Assembly (NCBI GenBank): GCA_024644775.1
Contig: JAHEHB010000327.1
Location: forward strand, 1-6,333
Direction of reading: 5' to 3'
Length of the DNA: 6,333 nucleotides
Source of the DNA: Deltaproteobacteria bacterium
GTDB lineage: Bacteria > Desulfobacterota > Desulfobacteria > Desulfobacterales > SURF-15
Shown: piece after piece, positions 6,211-6,333 of the stretch
Position numbering within the stretch: the stretch's first letter is position 1
Layout of the letters: each line of letters starts with the position of its first letter
Program-made: the position numbers and the translations under genes
Notes under the pieces: generated by a model
What the model saw: only the letters and a program-made list of their open reading frames with translations
The model's database searches: none
Told to the model about the DNA's origin: nothing

Positions 6211-6309
6211 GCTAGGAAGCGAGAAAGCTTGGACGCTGGAATGCTTGGAGGCGAAAAGGCTAGGGGCTGGAAAGCCTTATAGCCTCCAGGCTTCCTGGCC
6301 TTCTCGCCT
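6211..6309. repeat. Degenerate 8-bp tandem array folding into a long imperfect hairpin
   Basis: From 6211 the sequence falls into octamers beginning with GC: GCTAGGAA, GCGAGAAA, GCTTGGAC, GCTGGAAT, GCTTGGAG, GCGAAAAG, then GCTAGGG (one base short) and GCTGGAAA, consensus about GCTNGGAN. After a short spacer the opposite strand, read from 6307 to 6276, again gives octamers: GCGAGAAG, GCCAGGAA, GCCTGGAG, GCTATAAG. The two arrays face each other, so 6249-6276 and 6282-6309 can pair as a long stem with G-U pairs and small bulges around TTATA. A short T-rich stretch (TTTAGGTTATTT) follows, so it might also end the dppABC transcript. The 8-base period excludes a coding repeat. Confidence 0.6.
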
Positions 6310-6333
6310 TTAGGTTATTTCTACCGGTGATCC

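Noticed and set aside
6211..6309. CRISPR-like array
   Set aside because: The units are 8 bp, degenerate and contiguous with no spacers; there are no cas genes.
5990..6313. Open frame of 107 residues across the end of dppC and the repeat tail, plus a 70-residue one in another frame
   Set aside because: They begin inside dppC or at its end, have no ribosome binding site, and run through 8-bp-period repeats; the translations have no recognisable fold or composition.

Overview
The window carries an almost complete peptide/oligopeptide-type ABC importer of the Dpp/Opp class. Its five genes are arranged as two divergent transcription units around one central intergenic region. On the minus strand are the two ATPases: dppD-like (1943 to 954) and, directly abutting it, dppF-like (953 downward, running off the left edge a few residues before its expected end). 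On the plus strand are the periplasmic solute-binding protein (dppA-like, 2417-4030) and the two inner-membrane permeases (dppB-like, 4158-5105; dppC-like, about 5184-6089). Together they form a periplasmic receptor, a DppB/DppC channel and a DppD/DppF ATPase pair. The peptide role is inferred from family membership; the sequence does not fix the ligand.

The non-coding parts are rich in structure. The 1944-2416 region between the two units contains a hairpin-rich element that resembles a dispersed repeat, weak candidate promoters in both directions, and two overlapping 13-bp palindromes whose centres are 11 bp apart, just upstream of the binding-protein gene. A perfect 11-bp hairpin lies between the binding-protein gene and dppB, where it could lower expression of the permeases relative to the receptor. 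The dppB-dppC gap holds a short degenerate array with 8-bp period. The tail after dppC (6090-6333) holds GC-rich inverted repeats and a second degenerate 8-bp-period array that turns back on itself as a long imperfect hairpin.

The organism is most likely a Gram-negative bacterium: the binding protein has a cleavable signal peptide without a lipobox, so it would be periplasmic and not a lipoprotein. The moderate GC content and the type of intergenic repeats (CATTCC...GGAATG hairpins, TTCGTGCC-like octamers, GCTTGGA-like octamers) remind me of Desulfobacterota (former Deltaproteobacteria). This placement is an impression from memory, not a search result.

I see no RNA gene, transposase, CRISPR array or defence system. 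The coding content is ordinary; the points worth a second look are the intergenic repeat structures, the split operon layout and some ligand-site and cysteine features of the proteins.
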